64,000 nt of DNA from AP-15 sp963772295 (GTDB lineage Bacteria; Pseudomonadota; Alphaproteobacteria; ATCC43930; CGMCC-115725): contig CAVYWO010000017.1 in the NCBI GenBank assembly GCA_963772295.1, positions 62,001 through 126,000 on the forward strand, given 5' to 3'. Below are positions 27,945-36,001 of the stretch, piece after piece. The first letter of the stretch is position 1. The number at the start of each line of letters is the position of its first letter. The notes beneath the pieces are model-generated. The model did no database searches and was not told the DNA's origin. It saw only the letters and a list, made by a program, of their open reading frames with translations. The position numbers and the translations under genes were made by a program.

Positions 27945-29135
27945 ATGACGGCCGCGGTCGATACCGACACCGCAGCGCCGATGGGCGCACTTCGCGCCGC
28001 TCGCGAAGCGCGCCCGGCGCGGCTGCGGCGGCGCTCATGGCGGCAGCGGCTGCGCCTGCCGCTGATGCTGCTGGGACCGCTCCTCGTGGCGGTCGTCGCC
28101 AGCTATTGGTATCTGACGGGCGGGCGCTACGTCTCGACCGACGACGCCTATGTCGACGCCGCCCGGGTGGCGATCAGCACCGAGGTTTCCGGCCGCGTCG
28201 CCGCGATCGAGGTGCGGGACAACGAGCGGGTGAAGGCCGGGCAGGTGCTGTTCGTGATCGATCAGCGGCCGTTCGAGATCGCGGTCGCCGAAGCCAAGGC
28301 AGAGCTGGCCGCGGTCAAGTTGCAGATCGCCGCGATGAAGGCGACCTATCAGCAGAAGAAGGCCGATGCCGCCGCGAACGAGGCCACCCTCGTCTACCAG
28401 GAGCGCGAGCTGGAGCGGCGGCGCAGCCTGTTGGCTTCCGGCGCGGCCTCGCAGTCGCAATTCGACCAGGCGAACCACGCCTACAAGATCGCGCGCGAGG
28501 AGCTGGCGGCTAAGGAGCAGGACGTGGCCAGCGCCCTCGCCAGCGTCGGCGGCGACCCGGACATTCCGATTGCCGAGCATCCGATGGTGGAAAAGGCCCA
28601 GGCCGCCCTCGACCGCGCCGAACTCAACCTGTCCTACACGGTGGTGCGGGCGCCCGAAGTCGGCATCGTCACCAAGGTCGATCAGCTCCAGGTCGGCGAC
28701 TGGGTGCAGGGGGTGAACACCGGCGCCGCGCCGACCGCGGTCTTTTCGCTGGTGTCGGCCGAGCGAATCTGGGTCACCGCCAATTTCAAGGAGACCGAGC
28801 TCACCCACATGCGTCCCGGCCAGACCGCGACGATCGCGATCGACGCCTATCCCGGTGTCGCGCTCGGGGCCAAGGTGCAAAGCCTGAGCCCGGGAACCGG
28901 GCTGACCTTCTCGCTGCTGCCGGCCGAGAATGCAACCGGCAACTGGGTCAAGGTGGTCCAGCGCCTGCCGGTGCGGGTTGCTTTCGCCAGGCTCGACCCG
29001 GCGCAGCCGCTGGCCGCCGGGCTCAGCGCCACGGTCGAGGTCGATACCGGTTATCGCCGGCCGTGGCTCGACCGCTTCGACGGCGTGGTGGCGTGGGTTA
29101 CCGGCAGGGACGCGCTCGCAGCGACAAAGCGGTGA
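27945..29135 (+). CDS. emrA: EmrA/HlyD-type membrane fusion protein
   Basis: This 396-residue periplasmic adaptor has a cytoplasmic N terminus, one membrane helix (LPLMLLGPLLVAVVASYWYL), the family motif GGRYVSTDDAYVDAARVAI, a first half-lipoyl segment (VSGRVAAIEVRDNERVKAGQ), a coiled-coil hairpin with repeated Ala/Lys/Gln/Glu, and a second half (VRAPEVGIVTKVDQLQVGDW). The C-terminal beta-barrel includes IWVTANFKETELTHMRPGQ. It would link the EmrB exporter to an outer-membrane channel. Its TGA overlaps the GTG start of the exporter gene (GTGA), so the two are translationally coupled. Confidence 0.93.
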   Translation: MTAAVDTDTAAPMGALRAAREARPARLRRRSWRQRLRLPLMLLGPLLVAVVASYWYLTGGRYVSTDDAYVDAARVAISTEVSGRVAAIEVRDNERVKAGQVLFVIDQRPFEIAVAEAKAELAAVKLQIAAMKATYQQKKADAAANEATLVYQERELERRRSLLASGAASQSQFDQANHAYKIAREELAAKEQDVASALASVGGDPDIPIAEHPMVEKAQAALDRAELNLSYTVVRAPEVGIVTKVDQLQVGDWVQGVNTGAAPTAVFSLVSAERIWVTANFKETELTHMRPGQTATIAIDAYPGVALGAKVQSLSPGTGLTFSLLPAENATGNWVKVVQRLPVRVAFARLDPAQPLAAGLSATVEVDTGYRRPWLDRFDGVVAWVTGRDALAATKR

Positions 29136-30664
29136 ATGCGAGCGTCCCGGCCCCGGTGCCGAACCGGGGCTGGATCACGGTTTCGATCATGCTGGCGACC
29201 TTCATGCAGGGGGTCGACACCACGATCGCCAATGTCGCGCTGCCGCATATGCAGGGCAGCATGTCGGCATCGCAGGACCAGATCGCCTGGGTCGTCACCT
29301 CCTACATCGTCGCCGCGGCGATCATGACGCCGCTGACCGGCTGGCTCGCCGGCCGCTTCGGCGTCAAATACGTCTTCCTTATTTCGGTGGCCGGCTTCAC
29401 CGTCGCCTCGGCCTTGTGCGGCGCCGCGAATAGCCTCGCCGAGATCGTCCTCTACCGCCTGCTGCAAGGCGTGTGCGGCGCCGCGCTGGTGCCGCTGTCG
29501 CAGGCGGTATTGCTGCAGATCAACCCGCCGGAGCAGCACGCGCGGGCAATGGCGGTGTGGGGCATCGGGGTCATCATCGGGCCGATCATCGGGCCCGCGC
29601 TCGGCGGCTGGCTGACCGACAATTACGAGTGGCGCTGGGTATTTTTGATCAATGTGCCGGTCGGGATCCTGTCGGCGGTCGGCATTCTCTTGTTCATCCG
29701 ATCCTCGCGGCATGGCCGGCGCGAGGCCTTCGACTGGTTCGGCTTTGCCACGCTGAGCCTGGCGGTCGGGGCGCTGCAGATGCTCTTGGATCGCGGCGAG
29801 CTCAAGGATTGGTTCGGCTCGACCGAGATCTGGATCGAGGCGACGATCGCCGGGTTGGCGCTCTATCTCTTTGTCGTCCATACCGCGACCGCCGGCAACC
29901 GCTCGTTCCTCAACCGCGAGCTCTTACGCGACGCCAACCTCATGGTCGGCACGCTGATGATGTTCCTGATCGGCATCCCGCTCTACGGCACGATGACCTT
30001 GTTGCCGACGATGCTGCAGACTTTGCTGAATTATCCGGTGGTGACGACCGGGCTCGTCACGGTGCCGCGCGGCGTCGGCACGATGATCGCGATGGTGCTC
30101 GTTGCCCGCCTCGCCGGCCGGGTCGACAACCGGGTGGCACTGGTGCTCGGGCTCGCCCTGACCGCGGTCTCGATGTGGCAGATGACCGGGTTCTCGCTGC
30201 TGATGGGCATGTCTCCGGTGGTCTGGACCGGGCTGTTCCAGGGTCTCGGGCTCGGCTTCGTCTTCACGCCGTTGAGCATCGTCACCTTCTCGACCCTGCC
30301 GCGGCACCTCGTGACGCAGGGCACGGCGATCTTCAGCCTGATGCGCAATATCGGCGGCAGCATCGGCATCTCGATCGTCGAGGCGCTGTTGGACCAGAAC
30401 ACGCAGACCGTCCATTCCCGATTGATCGAGCGGTTGCGACCCGATAATCCGATCGCCCAGGGACCGCAGCTCGGCCAGCATTTCAGCCTGACGACGCCGG
30501 CCGGCGTCGCGGCCCTCAACGCCGAGGCGACGCGTCAGGCGGCGATGGTGGCCTATATCGACGATTTCCTCTTGATGATGGTGCTGATCGTCGCCACGCT
30601 GCCGCTGATCCTCCTGTTGCGCAAGCCGCGCACCGCTGCCGCGGCGGCGGCGCTCGCCGAATAG
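29132..30664 (+). CDS. emrB: EmrB/QacA-type MFS drug exporter (copy 2)
   Basis: This 510-residue 14-helix exporter is nearly parallel in sequence to the copy at 25439: GVDTTIANVALPHMQG, GWLAGRFGVKYVFLISVAGF and GIGVIIGPIIGPALGGWLTD. GTG at 29132 overlaps the adaptor stop and gives VNASVPAPVPNRGW, aligning with the start of copy 1. It forms the tripartite-pump pair EmrA-EmrB with the upstream gene; an outer-membrane factor is not encoded here. Substrates are probably hydrophobic toxic compounds, by family inference. Confidence 0.93.
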   Translation: MNASVPAPVPNRGWITVSIMLATFMQGVDTTIANVALPHMQGSMSASQDQIAWVVTSYIVAAAIMTPLTGWLAGRFGVKYVFLISVAGFTVASALCGAANSLAEIVLYRLLQGVCGAALVPLSQAVLLQINPPEQHARAMAVWGIGVIIGPIIGPALGGWLTDNYEWRWVFLINVPVGILSAVGILLFIRSSRHGRREAFDWFGFATLSLAVGALQMLLDRGELKDWFGSTEIWIEATIAGLALYLFVVHTATAGNRSFLNRELLRDANLMVGTLMMFLIGIPLYGTMTLLPTMLQTLLNYPVVTTGLVTVPRGVGTMIAMVLVARLAGRVDNRVALVLGLALTAVSMWQMTGFSLLMGMSPVVWTGLFQGLGLGFVFTPLSIVTFSTLPRHLVTQGTAIFSLMRNIGGSIGISIVEALLDQNTQTVHSRLIERLRPDNPIAQGPQLGQHFSLTTPAGVAALNAEATRQAAMVAYIDDFLLMMVLIVATLPLILLLRKPRTAAAAAALAE

Positions 30665-30706
30665 AATCGCCGCGCGGAGCCCGCTCCCGCCGGCAAAGGG
30701 CGCAAC

Positions 30707-30725
30707 TTGACATGTACGTCACGGT
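30707..30725 (+). promoter_or_regulatory. Candidate -35 box and operator of the toxin-antitoxin pair
   Basis: TTGACA at 30707-30712 overlaps a small palindrome TGAC-N6-GTCA (30709-30722), about 30 bp before the antitoxin start. A good -10 box is not visible. The position fits autoregulation by a ribbon-helix-helix antitoxin. Confidence 0.35.
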
Positions 30726-30751
30726 GGCGCACATGGGCATAGAGGTGTCCC

Positions 30752-31039
30752 ATGCCATCCACCGCCGTCAACAAATCCGCACGCCTTGAAACGCGCATCA
30801 CCCCCGAACTCCAGCAACAGCTGCGGCGTGTTGCCGAAATTCAGGGGCGCTCGCTGAGCGATTATGTCACCGCCGCGCTGCACGCCGCCGTGCAGAAGGA
30901 CCTCGAGGAAATGGCGACGATCGGGCTGTCGCGCGCGGCGTCCGAGCAGTTTGCCCGTGCCCTGATCGATCCGCCCGAACCGTCCCCGGCGCTGCGGCGC
31001 GCTTTCGAACTGCGCCGGTCTCTCGTGAGATCTTCTTGA
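30752..31039 (+). CDS. DUF1778 antitoxin (TacA-like)
   Basis: This 95-residue protein starts behind GAGGTG. The N-terminal ribbon-helix-helix DNA-binding part reads ARLETRITPELQQQLRRVAE then GRSLSDYVTAALH. The C-terminal half (LSRAASEQFARALIDPPEP and ALRRAFELRR) is the toxin-neutralising arm typical of DUF1778 antitoxins. It would bind its own promoter and the GNAT toxin encoded immediately downstream. The last codons overlap the toxin start as TTGA, the expected coupling in TacAT-type modules. Confidence 0.9.
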   Translation: MPSTAVNKSARLETRITPELQQQLRRVAEIQGRSLSDYVTAALHAAVQKDLEEMATIGLSRAASEQFARALIDPPEPSPALRRAFELRRSLVRSS

Positions 31040-31560
31040 CCGATGCCCCCTTCGTCATCGGTCCGCTGTCGAGCAAGCACGATCGTTCGTCGTTCACCTG
31101 TGGGGTCGGGCCGCTCGACCAGTATTTTCGGCGGCAGGCCTCGCAGGATATTCGCCGCCGGATCGCCGGCTGTTTTGTCATTGTCGAGGCAGCGACCGGC
31201 GTAATCGCCGGCTATTACACGCTCTCCGCGACCAATCTTCGGCTACGCGAGTTACCCGACGCGATGGCGGGCCGCCTCCCCCGCTATCCGAACATCCCCG
31301 CCGTCCTGCTCGGCCGCCTCGCGGTCGCCGTCGCATATCAGGGCCGCGGGCTCGGCGCCGTGCTGCTGGGCGATGCGGTTATGCGCACCGCCACCGCCGA
31401 CATCGCCGCATTCGCCATCGTCGTCGATCCGAAAGACGACAAGGCCCGCCGTTTCTACCAACATTACGGCTTCATCGAGTTGCCGCGACCGGAGAGGCGC
31501 ATGTTTATCCCGATCGAGACCGCCTTGCGGTATTTTCGTTCGCGGGACGAGGTCGGGTGA
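31036..31560 (+). CDS. GNAT-family acetyltransferase toxin (TacT-like)
   Basis: This 174-residue GNAT acetyltransferase is of the toxin type. Features are LDQYFRRQASQDIRRRIAGC near residue 30, AGYYTLSATNLRLRELPD, the acetyl-CoA loop VAVAYQGRGLGAVLLGDA and the ending RRFYQHYGFIELPRPERRMF. Toxins of this family acetylate the amino group of charged tRNAs and stop translation. Start TTG 31036 overlaps the antitoxin stop. All usual motifs are intact, so the pair is probably functional. An ORF of this type directly beside the integration hot gene is consistent with accessory DNA. Confidence 0.9.
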   Translation: MTDAPFVIGPLSSKHDRSSFTCGVGPLDQYFRRQASQDIRRRIAGCFVIVEAATGVIAGYYTLSATNLRLRELPDAMAGRLPRYPNIPAVLLGRLAVAVAYQGRGLGAVLLGDAVMRTATADIAAFAIVVDPKDDKARRFYQHYGFIELPRPERRMFIPIETALRYFRSRDEVG

Positions 31561-31692
31561 GGCGAAGCCGAGCGGTAAATCCCCGCTCGGCCTACAACCG
31601 CGTGTCTGTGGCGTTTCACGGGTCGGTGCGCTCAACCTGGACAAGCCCGGCGGGCGGGTTCAACCTGCGATTCGCTGCCGCGGGAGCCGACG

Positions 31693-33573
31693 ATGGACGT
31701 CACCGAGTGGCTGCGGTCGCTTGGCTTCGAGCAATACGCGACCGCCTTCCAGGACCACGGCATCGATATCCGGGTGCTGCCGGAACTGACGGCCGAGGAT
31801 CTTAGGGATCTGGGCGTCGGCATGATCGGCCACCGCCGCCTGCTGCTCAGAGCGATTGCCGGCTTGCGCACCGCGCCCGCCGCAGCCACCAACGTCTTGG
31901 CACCGGAGCCCGCGACCGGCTCGGCGGCGGAGCGGCGGCAGCTGACCGTGATGTTCTGCGATCTGGTCGGCTCGACGGCATTGTCGGCGCGGCTCGATCC
32001 AGAAGAATTGCGCGAGGTGATCGGCGCCTATCACCGCTGCGTCGCCGAGTCGGTTCGCCGCTTCGACGGGTTCGTCGCCAAATACATGGGCGACGGCGTG
32101 CTGGTTTATTTCGGCTATCCGCGCGCCCACGAAGACGATGCCGAGCGGGCCGTGCGGGCCGGCCTAGATATCGTCGCCGGGGTCGGACGGCTCGACATGC
32201 CCGTCGGCAGGCTCCAGGTGCGCATCGGCATCGCCACCGGGCTCGTCGTGGTCGGCGACCTGATCGGCGAAGGCGCCTCTCAGGAACAGGCGGTGGTCGG
32301 CGAGACGCCGAACCTCGCCGCGCGATTACAGGCTTTGGACGAGCCCGGCTCGGTGGCGATTGCCCCCGCGACGCGCCGGCTCATCGGCAATCTGTTCCGG
32401 CTCAAGGTACTCGGCCGGCACGAGGTCAAAGGCTTGGCCGAGCCGGTCGAGGCCTGGGCGATCGAGGGGGTGTCGGCATCAGAGGGCCGTTTCGAAGCGG
32501 TGCGGGGCGGCCTGATGACCGGTTTTGTCGGCCGCGAGCACGAACTCAACCTGCTGCTGGAGCGCTGGAACCTGGCGCAGGATGGCGAAGGTCAGGTGGT
32601 GCTGCTCTCCGGCGAGCCGGGCATCGGCAAAAGCCGGATCCTGAGCGAATTGCGCAGCCGTCTCGAGGCGCAGCATGCGACCAGCCTGCGCCTCCATTGC
32701 TCGCCCTACTTCGTCAACAGCGCGTTCTACCCGATCATCGACAATTTCGAGCGCGCTCTCCGGTTAGGGCGCGACGACGCGGCCGAGCAGAAGCTCGACA
32801 AGCTCGAAGCGCTGGTCGTCGGCCAATACGGCAGGCCGCGCGAGGATCTGCGGTTCATCGCCACGATGCTCTCGATCCCCTATGAGGAGCGTTACGGGGC
32901 GATCGCGATGACGCCGCAGAAATTCAAGGACGAGACCTTGCGCGCGCTCGCCGACACCACCGAGGCGATCGCCCGCCTTCAGCCGACGGTGATGCTGTTC
33001 GAGGACATCCACTGGGCCGATCCGACCACGCTCGAAGTCATGGACCTGTTGATCCACCGGGTCAGGAACCTGCCGCTGCTGGTCGTCATCACCCACCGGC
33101 CGGAGTTCTCGTCGCGCTGGTCGCATTATGGTCACGTCGCGGCGCTGACGCTGACCAAGCTCACCCGGGCGCAGAGCAGTGCGATGGTCTCGCGGCTGGC
33201 CGGCGGCAAGGCGCTGCCCGCCGACCTCCTCGAACAAATCCTCGGCAAGACCGACGGCGTGCCGCTCTTCGTCGAGGAGCTGACCAAGTCGATCCTGGAA
33301 TCCGCCGACCTCAGGGAGGCCGGCGATCGCTGGGAATATGCCGTGCGCGCAGGCACCTTGGCGATCCCGCTGACCTTGCGTGACTCGCTGATGGCGCGGC
33401 TCGACCGCTTTGCGCCGGTCAAGGAGATCGCGCAGATCGGCGCCGCGATCGGCCGCGAGTTTTCGTACGAGCTGATTGCCGCCGTCGCCCCGCATGCAGG
33501 ACCGGAGCTGGACCGAGCGCTGGCGCAGCTCACCCAATCGGGGCTGGCGTTCCAGCAGGGAACGCCAACCTGA
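31693..33573 (+). pseudogene. SAM-cyclase-ATPase-TPR protein (second paralog), 5' part, split by an island
   Basis: The frame encodes residues 1 to about 624 of a protein parallel to the one at 13505-16912: SAM-like MDVTEWLRSLGFEQYATAF, the cyclase domain with MFCDLVGSTALSARL, YMGDGVLVYFGYP and NLAARLQ, the ATPase Walker A SGEPGIGKSRIL and VMLFEDIHWADP. It stops at GLAFQQGTPT with a TGA created by inserted DNA. The missing remainder (QQGTPPDAVYTFKHALVQ onward) resumes at 40194 on the same strand. Together the pieces give about 1130 residues, the length of the intact paralog. The truncated protein keeps the full cyclase domain and could still be made. Confidence 0.93.
33550..33566 (+). other. 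Left attachment-site core of the island (attL)
   Basis: The 17-bp sequence TTCCAGCAGGGAACGCC matches TTTCAGCAGGGCACGCC at 40200-40216 at 15 of 17 positions. Both encode the QQGTP part of the cyclase-family protein, so this is the sequence duplicated on integration. The crossover probably lies in CAGCAGGG. Confidence 0.75.
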
Positions 33574-33598
33574 CCTTAAGTGCCTGACCGCGTTACTC

Positions 33599-33630
33599 GG
33601 TTAGAAGATTTTCCGGCCCCGGTTAGAAGA
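33599..33630 (+). repeat. GGTTAGAAGA direct repeats at the left end of the island
   Basis: GGTTAGAAGA occurs at 33599-33608 and 33621-33630. The same word is found at 40096-40105 and, with one change, at 40159-40168 near the other end, all in the same orientation. Their place beside the cores suggests arm-type integrase or excisionase binding sites. The left pair overlaps the 3' end of the integrase gene. Confidence 0.55.
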
Positions 33631-34662
33631 ATTTGTCTCGCCTTTGTTCGCGGTCAGCCGCGCCATCGCGGCGCCGGCGAGGCGGTTCTGATCGACCTTT
33701 TCGATGTAGACCTTCAATTGTCCGAGGTTGCGATGACCGGTGACCGCCGCGACCTCGGACGGGGTGCAGCCGGCCTCGATCAGCCGCAGCGCCGCCGTCT
33801 TGCGCAGACCATGCGCCGAGCACCCGTCCGGCAGCCCCGCCTGTTTGCACCAGTCGGCGAACCGCGCGCCGAAACCCTTCTTGGTGTAGGGGACGCCATC
33901 CTTCGTCAGGACGAAAGCGAGCGCGCCGCGACCGGGCGTTGCTTCGATGATGCGCGCGAGCTCGGGGTGCACCGGAATCCGGAGCTCGCGATCCTGTTTC
34001 GCCATCTTGGTTTTTTTCTGCCGGACCGAGAGGAACCCGTCGCGGATATGCTGCGGACCGAGCTTGACCACGTCGCTGCGCCGCTGCGCGGTGTAGAGCA
34101 ACAGGGCGAACGCCAGCCGCGCCGTCGACCCGATACCGTGCCGCGCTTCGAACTGCGCAACCTCGGCCTCGGACCAGGTGTGAATGCTGCCGCCTTCGCT
34201 GGCGCTCGTCTTCCTGATCCCGGCGCTGGGGTCGCTCTCGACGAGATTGGCTTCGACCGCGAAACGGAAAAAGGTGTGGAAGGTCTTGAGCCAGCCGTTG
34301 CGCGCGAACGGCGCCAGCCCTTGCAGGAAGCTGCCGATGTCGCTCTTTTGCATCTCCGCAAGCGGTGCGCCGCCGACTTTCGCGCGCACCTTTTCCAATG
34401 TCCGGCGATGCCCGGCGCGGGTGCTGTTGGCCAGCGCGGTGAACCGCGGATCGAGGTAAAAGGCCTCGATCGCCGCCGAGACGCTGCCGGGCATCGAGCG
34501 CGAGCCTGGAATGCGCTTCGCCATCCCCGCCGCCCGTTGCCAGGCCTGGACGAATTCGGGGGAGCCCGGCTTGCCCGGAAGCGGGACCTGCGGGCCATGA
34601 CCGGGCCAGCAGAAGTAATGCCACTGCTTGCCGTGGCGATCGATGTAGGACTTAACGTGCAT
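33601..34662 (-). CDS. Tyrosine recombinase (island integrase)
   Basis: This 353-residue integrase has an N-terminal SAM-like core-binding part (ARNGWLKTFHTFFRFAVEAN) and a catalytic domain with Arg in LLYTAQRRSDVVKL, the HxxR box in CSAHGLRKTAALRLIEAG, His in VTGHRNLGQLKVYIEKV and the nucleophile Tyr in KVYIEKV. All active-site residues are present. Start ATG 34662 (MHVKSYIDRHG) is preferred because it overlaps the end of a small coupled ORF; starts at 34677 and 34719 are also open. It would cut and join the 17-bp core in the cyclase gene. Confidence 0.9.
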   Translation of the reverse strand: MHVKSYIDRHGKQWHYFCWPGHGPQVPLPGKPGSPEFVQAWQRAAGMAKRIPGSRSMPGSVSAAIEAFYLDPRFTALANSTRAGHRRTLEKVRAKVGGAPLAEMQKSDIGSFLQGLAPFARNGWLKTFHTFFRFAVEANLVESDPSAGIRKTSASEGGSIHTWSEAEVAQFEARHGIGSTARLAFALLLYTAQRRSDVVKLGPQHIRDGFLSVRQKKTKMAKQDRELRIPVHPELARIIEATPGRGALAFVLTKDGVPYTKKGFGARFADWCKQAGLPDGCSAHGLRKTAALRLIEAGCTPSEVAAVTGHRNLGQLKVYIEKVDQNRLAGAAMARLTANKGETNSSNRGRKIF

Positions 34663-34774
34663 TAGGCGGGTTCTCATGGAGCTTGTCCCAAACCGGAGAT
34701 CGCTTGACCTTCTTCGCACCTTCTTCGGTGATCAGGACGATCTGACCATCGCGCGAGATCTTGACTTCCGACAC
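34652..34774 (-). CDS. Small integrase-coupled protein, possibly N-terminally truncated
   Basis: The frame upstream of the integrase reads AIRAAKKAGLTVSEVKISRD then GQIVLITEEGAKKVKRSPVW and ends LHENPPNAR, overlapping the integrase start by 11 bases. Short proteins with this AAxxAGL...V.I..DG.I pattern commonly precede integrases of this group in Alphaproteobacteria; their role is unknown. GTG at 34774 gives only 40 residues, while similarity continues upstream for about 15 codons to a TGA without a start codon. It may therefore be a truncated relic. Confidence 0.45.
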   Translation of the reverse strand: MSEVKISRDGQIVLITEEGAKKVKRSPVWDKLHENPPNAR

Positions 34775-34868
34775 CGTTAGACCAGCCTTTTTTGCCGCCC
34801 GGATGGCGGCGGCCGGAACGCGGCAATGTCAGGATCGGCGGACAATACGGCTAAGGAGAGAAAGATCA

Positions 34869-35027
34869 ATGCCAAATGATTGGCGACACCATTTGACGCC
34901 AGGCAAGATTGCCTGTTTCGGAGTGATCGTATTCATCGTCGGCAACGAGATCGCAGAGCCCTATCTGCGGCAAACCCTCGAAATCCTGGCCGGCGTGCTC
35001 GCCGCCGCCGGGCTCTTGTTCGAATGA
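34869..35027 (+). CDS. Small membrane protein of 52 residues
   Basis: Start ATG 34869 follows AAGGAGAG at good spacing. The protein MPNDWRHHLTPGKIACFGVI continues with one hydrophobic segment, an acidic/aromatic break (NEIAEPYLRQTLEIL) and a second hydrophobic stretch ending AAAGLLFE. One or two membrane helices are likely. No family is recognised. It is divergent from the integrase. Confidence 0.55.
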   Translation: MPNDWRHHLTPGKIACFGVIVFIVGNEIAEPYLRQTLEILAGVLAAAGLLFE

Positions 35028-35241
35028 ACGAAATCATCCTGACCATAGGCGGCGCGCGCTCGATCTCGGTTTATTCATGGTGCCCCCCTTTCTCGTTTTG
35101 GTTTTGGGTTGCATGCGCGCATACCTGCCCGTCGGCGAAGACCGGGGTAGCAAGCGGTAGGGGGGTGCCCCGACCCTAGCGCACACACCGTGCGCCGTCG
35201 GCGGTGGTTGAAAGTCCGCCGATAACTCGTTTTCTGGAAAA

Positions 35242-35823
35242 TCAGCGCGGCGCAGGCGCGCATATCCTGAAGAATACATTATCAAGGTCTATAAAATCAT
35301 CAGCACAGCGTTTAATTTTGGTGTTCAAACCACTTGAGAATGCGGCAACATAAATTCTCTTGCCTAGCCTTTTAACTTCCTCCAGTACTGGTACAAAATC
35401 GCCGTCACCAGCGGCAAAATAGACGGTATCAAAGTTGTTACGATATGCATTAACCAGTATATCCACTGTCATGGAAATATCTACGCCTTTTGCGCGCCTA
35501 CTACGCTGTGCTTTTTTTACGATAAAGCTACTCAATCGATTGCCAAGGAGTCGCGGCATTGCCGAGGGTCCGCCGATAGATGCATACTGCGCGAACGTAA
35601 GAGCGCTAATCATATCAGCCAGCTGCTCAATTCTTTCCTCATCACCTGTTGCCGATGTGTAGTACGTAGCTCTAATTACGTAGTGTAAAGCAGGGCGGAT
35701 CGCGTTGACATTTCATGCAAATATGTCTCTCTCATGCCACCCGCCGTCACGCGGTTGATGGCCATCATCGAGCATAGCTTGATAGCGACTAACGATGTTC
35801 TCGCCATCAACGAAAGCCATCAT
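35242..35823 (-). pseudogene. NYN-domain (LabA-like) RNase gene with an in-frame TGA
   Basis: Reading from ATG 35823 gives MMAFVDGENIVSRYQAML with the first NYN aspartate, then RDIFA, then TGA at 35713-35715. The same frame continues NVNAIRPALHYVIRATYYTS, a KGVDISMTVDILVNAYRNN segment, the acidic motif FAAGDGDFVPVLEEVKRLGK, and SSGLNTKIKRCADDFIDLD, to a stop at 35242. NYN proteins of this type usually have Trp after DVFV/DIFA, so the TGA replaces TGG. Without readthrough only a 36-residue peptide or a C-terminal 123-residue piece starting at 35613 could be made, lacking the first catalytic Asp. NYN domains are PIN-like, metal-dependent ribonucleases. AT-rich compared with the chromosome. Confidence 0.8.
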
Positions 35824-36001
35824 GCGAGAAAGGGCCGGCATTGGGAATTGCTGGGGCATGTCGGACAGCCTTGCGAAACGTCATCGCCGCTTTCCCCTCA
35901 GCTTGAAGGTTACGCGCGCGACTGTCGAGGTTGCTCCCCATCCGTAAGCGCGCATCACGCGGAGGATTATGGAAACTCAAAAGCCAAGCTAGCGCTCCCG
36001 G

